Shown: one piece after another, positions 37,392-39,074 of the stretch
Numbering within the stretch: the stretch's first letter is position 1
Layout: every line of letters begins with the position of its first letter
Origin: Pluralibacter gergoviae ATCC 33028 = NBRC 105706
GTDB taxonomy: Bacteria > Pseudomonadota > Gammaproteobacteria > Enterobacterales > Enterobacteriaceae
NCBI RefSeq assembly: GCF_001598855.1
Contig: NZ_BCZS01000036.1
Coordinates: 1-39,074, forward strand
Direction: 5' to 3'
DNA: 39,074 nt
Notes under the pieces: model-generated
Seen by the model: the letters and a program-made list of their open reading frames with translations, nothing else
What the model was told of the DNA's origin: nothing
The model's database searches: none
Program-made: the position numbers and the translations under genes

Positions 37392-37823
37392 ATGAGGAAA
37401 ACGACCGTTTGCTTGATAGGCGCACTTACCATTGCCGGCATTGCATTAGTCGTTGGTTGGCCATATTTGAGGATGGAATTTGCCAGCAGCGCATATTACA
37501 GCGAGCAAGATAAACGGGCATATGAGTACTACACGCCTGAATTACTAAAGAAAATACCAAGAATATCAGGTGATTATAAATTTGAGTTTGGAAGGATTAC
37601 AGACTCGGAAGCGAATGTCTACACGGTGAAGTTTTATGGTGTTGTTGAAACGTCGCGTATCAGGAACTACCTGACATCAGCGGGCTATGAACCTCAGAAA
37701 TCATGTGATGTTGAAGCCGAGTGTTGGGAAAGCCAGGCAACCCACGATGAGGTTACGGTCGGCAATCTCCATTCAACAAAAGGCGTTTTTGTGCAGATAT
37801 ACCGACGTTTGTATGAGGATTAA
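37392..37823 (+). CDS. Membrane-anchored protein of unknown function
   Basis: A 143-residue protein with one N-terminal hydrophobic segment (about residues 7-26, ending WPYLRMEF) and then a soluble, presumably periplasmic, domain of about 110 residues. The domain is rich in Tyr and charged residues and has two cysteines near residues 98 and 104 that could form a disulfide. AGGATGGG precedes the ATG. I recall similar sequences in enterobacterial accessory regions but no known function, and I do not assign one. Codon use is clearly AT-richer than the uxuA side, in line with transfer. Confidence 0.65.
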   Translation: MRKTTVCLIGALTIAGIALVVGWPYLRMEFASSAYYSEQDKRAYEYYTPELLKKIPRISGDYKFEFGRITDSEANVYTVKFYGVVETSRIRNYLTSAGYEPQKSCDVEAECWESQATHDEVTVGNLHSTKGVFVQIYRRLYED

Positions 37824-37873
37824 TAAGGTAATTGCCTAAGTGCCCGATCTCCACGGTAAAGGGGAGTGCAAAC

Positions 37874-37966
37874 ATGGCAATATTCAGCCAACAAAAAAAC
37901 ATTTATGTAAATAGGTTATTGAAAACAATGACTTGTATGATAATCAATAAGTTAGTCTGGTGGTGA
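37874..37966 (+). CDS. Possible 30-residue small protein
   Basis: A short frame with a good ribosome site, GGGGAG seven bases before the ATG. It encodes a basic, hydrophobic peptide ending in a Val-Trp-Trp tail. Nothing similar is known to me. It may be chance in AT-rich DNA. Confidence 0.2.
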   Translation: MAIFSQQKNIYVNRLLKTMTCMIINKLVWW

Positions 37967-37969
37967 GAG

Positions 37970-38017
37970 GTGGCGATTACGGGGTACTGCCAACCGCTGC
38001 CGCCACTTTGTCGCCAC
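37970..38017. repeat. Seven-base inverted repeat beside the island cargo
   Basis: GTGGCGA (37970-37976) and TCGCCAC (38011-38017) flank a 34-base GC-richer interior in otherwise AT-rich DNA. It lies between the two unknown genes and may be a transcript end or part of an attachment region. Confidence 0.25.
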
Positions 38018-38033
38018 TGACGCTTCCCAAGAT

Positions 38034-38747
38034 CTACGAAGACTTTTGCTTTTCAGGATTTTTCGATGTGTTTAACTCAACGGAATCGGCTGAAACAATG
38101 CAAATGGAGTTATTGGTTTTGTTGTAAGCGAAAACCTTATCGCTGTAAGCAGCAATGAATGCAAGAGGAAGATTCTCACAATGTGAGTCTTTGGCAATGA
38201 CCATCACATCGGGATCCTCTTTTATTATAGCTGATTGGGTAGTGCCATAGTGGAATGCAAAAAATGGGATTAGTAAACTTATTTTTATCGAGTGATTTTT
38301 TATGTTGCTCTGAATATTTATTAAGGATTCTAGGTCGCTGATATAATAGGATGCAGAGAATGTAATTAATAAAATAACAAAACTTGCCGCATTAGGAAAG
38401 TCTTTGGCGTACAGGTAGAGAATGCATATGCCAACTAATATTATCATTAAAGCAATACGATCCTTTAGCTTCGATTTATTTGCCCATGATTTTTTGTTAT
38501 TTGACTCTCTCAGAGAGCCATTGTGTACTTTTATAAACTTTGGAATGTCAATGAATATAATTATTGATATGAGAGCTAATGGGTATAGGCTTGATTTTAT
38601 AATGTCAGAGAAATTTATAAAGTTGAGTAGGGTACTCGTAGGAATCTCAAATCTAATCCATAATCCATAGATGTATATTATCCCGCTAAGCAAGGCTATT
38701 CCAGTGGCGAGAGTAGTTAATGGTATATTTATTTTCATTGTATTCAA
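38034..38747 (-). CDS. Multi-span membrane protein of unknown function
   Basis: A 237-residue protein with about five hydrophobic segments (roughly residues 8-30, 50-68, 98-115, 121-138 and 155-170) and a soluble C-terminal tail of about 60 residues. The tail contains the pattern DPDVMVIAKDSHCE and two cysteines. The frame is open to 38798, but AAGGA lies seven bases before a TTG at 38747, while the ATG three codons later is too far from it, so I choose TTG. It is very AT-rich, with codon use unlike the core genes. It follows the integrase gene in the same direction, at the spot where P2-like phages carry lysogenic conversion or defence genes. Function is unknown. Confidence 0.6.
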   Translation of the reverse strand: MNTMKINIPLTTLATGIALLSGIIYIYGLWIRFEIPTSTLLNFINFSDIIKSSLYPLALISIIIFIDIPKFIKVHNGSLRESNNKKSWANKSKLKDRIALMIILVGICILYLYAKDFPNAASFVILLITFSASYYISDLESLINIQSNIKNHSIKISLLIPFFAFHYGTTQSAIIKEDPDVMVIAKDSHCENLPLAFIAAYSDKVFAYNKTNNSICIVSADSVELNTSKNPEKQKSS

Positions 38748-38794
38748 TTTAGTGTCCTTTGAATTTAACATATTAGCTAGGTAGGGACAAATTT

Positions 38795-39074
38795 TCAACT
38801 GTACATTTTGGCAAGAGGATTGACACGCAGAGTAGTTTCCAAGTGATCAGGAGCCAAATGAGCATAACGTATGGTCTTTTTTATGTCGTTGTGGCCCAAG
38901 ATTTTCTGAAGGGCAAGGATGTTGCCATCTGACATTATAAATTGTGTTGCAAATGTATGGCGCAGGACGTGGGTTAGCTGCCCGCGCAGAGGCACTATAG
39001 AAGTTTTATCCATCACCGATAAAAACAGGAAGTAGTAGTCGGTGAAGAACCTGAATCCATCCAAGGCGATGATT
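38795..39074 (-). CDS. Phage integrase, tyrosine recombinase (P2-like), C-terminal part
   Basis: The frame is open to the window edge, so the gene begins outside. The visible 90 or so residues include the catalytic HxxR (HVLRHTFAT), the third-motif His in LQKILGHND, and the nucleophile Tyr in TIRYAHLAP, with the LNPL-like end (VNPLAKMYS) typical of P2-family integrases. It would insert or excise the adjacent prophage or island. Its stop overlaps the longer frame of the next gene. Whether the full gene is intact cannot be seen. Confidence 0.85.
   Translation of the reverse strand, partial: IIALDGFRFFTDYYFLFLSVMDKTSIVPLRGQLTHVLRHTFATQFIMSDGNILALQKILGHNDIKKTIRYAHLAPDHLETTLRVNPLAKMYS

Overview
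The window is chromosomal DNA of an enterobacterium. Gene content and protein similarity point to the Klebsiella / Enterobacter / Pluralibacter part of Enterobacteriaceae. The coding regions are GC-rich and the gene order follows the Escherichia coli moeBA-iaaA-gsi-rimO-yliI-gstB-dacC-deoR-ybjG-mdfA-ybjIJ backbone. An inserted nas (assimilatory nitrate) cluster of the Klebsiella oxytoca type and a chromosomal-type ampC are accessory relative to E. coli. I cannot fix the genus from sequence alone.

Layout. 0.1-2.2 kb: moeA-moeB (molybdenum cofactor), leftward. 2.3-9.0 kb: iaaA-gsiABCD plus a DUF4385 gene, rightward, a glutathione / isoaspartyl-peptide uptake and cleavage operon. 9.0-10.3 kb: rimO, leftward. 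10.6-12.2 kb: an outer-membrane porin and a BhsA-like small exported protein, both leftward, with a dyad operator and a perfect CRP-type palindrome upstream of them respectively. 12.7-23.3 kb: leftward nasF-E-D-(C-B fused)-A-cobA operon. It encodes nitrate ABC uptake, nitrate and nitrite reduction to ammonium, and the methyltransferase that starts siroheme synthesis. Its promoter region shows a sigma54 -24/-12 element, an NtrC-like site, a hexaloop hairpin and an intrinsic terminator. 23.4-24.6 kb: nasR, the NIT-ANTAR antiterminator that should act on that leader. 24.7-26.0 kb: zigA (COG0523 zinc chaperone) behind a Zur box. 26.1-27.6 kb: class C beta-lactamase without ampR, and a small YncJ-like exported protein. 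27.7-35.9 kb: yliI, gstB, dacC, deoR, ybjG, mdfA, ybjI, ybjJ. 36.0-37.1 kb: a short-form mannonate dehydratase with its own promoter and operator-like palindrome. 37.2-39.1 kb: abruptly AT-rich DNA with an anchored protein of unknown function, a multi-span membrane protein of unknown function and the C-terminal part of a P2-type integrase. This is the edge of a prophage or integrative island that continues beyond the window.

How the genes fit together. The molybdenum cofactor genes and the nas operon are functionally linked because NasA needs Mo-bis-MGD, although they are about 10 kb apart. NtrC/sigma54 (nitrogen limitation) and NasR (nitrate/nitrite) would form a two-input gate for nitrate use. 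dacC, ybjG and ampC form a loose group acting on the cell wall or undecaprenyl phosphate. The most interesting items are the in-frame NasC-NasB fusion with a preserved internal start, the nasF leader RNA, the ampR-less ampC next to a Zur-controlled gene, and the unknown cargo genes beside the integrase. I saw no CRISPR array, rRNA, tRNA or intact insertion sequence.
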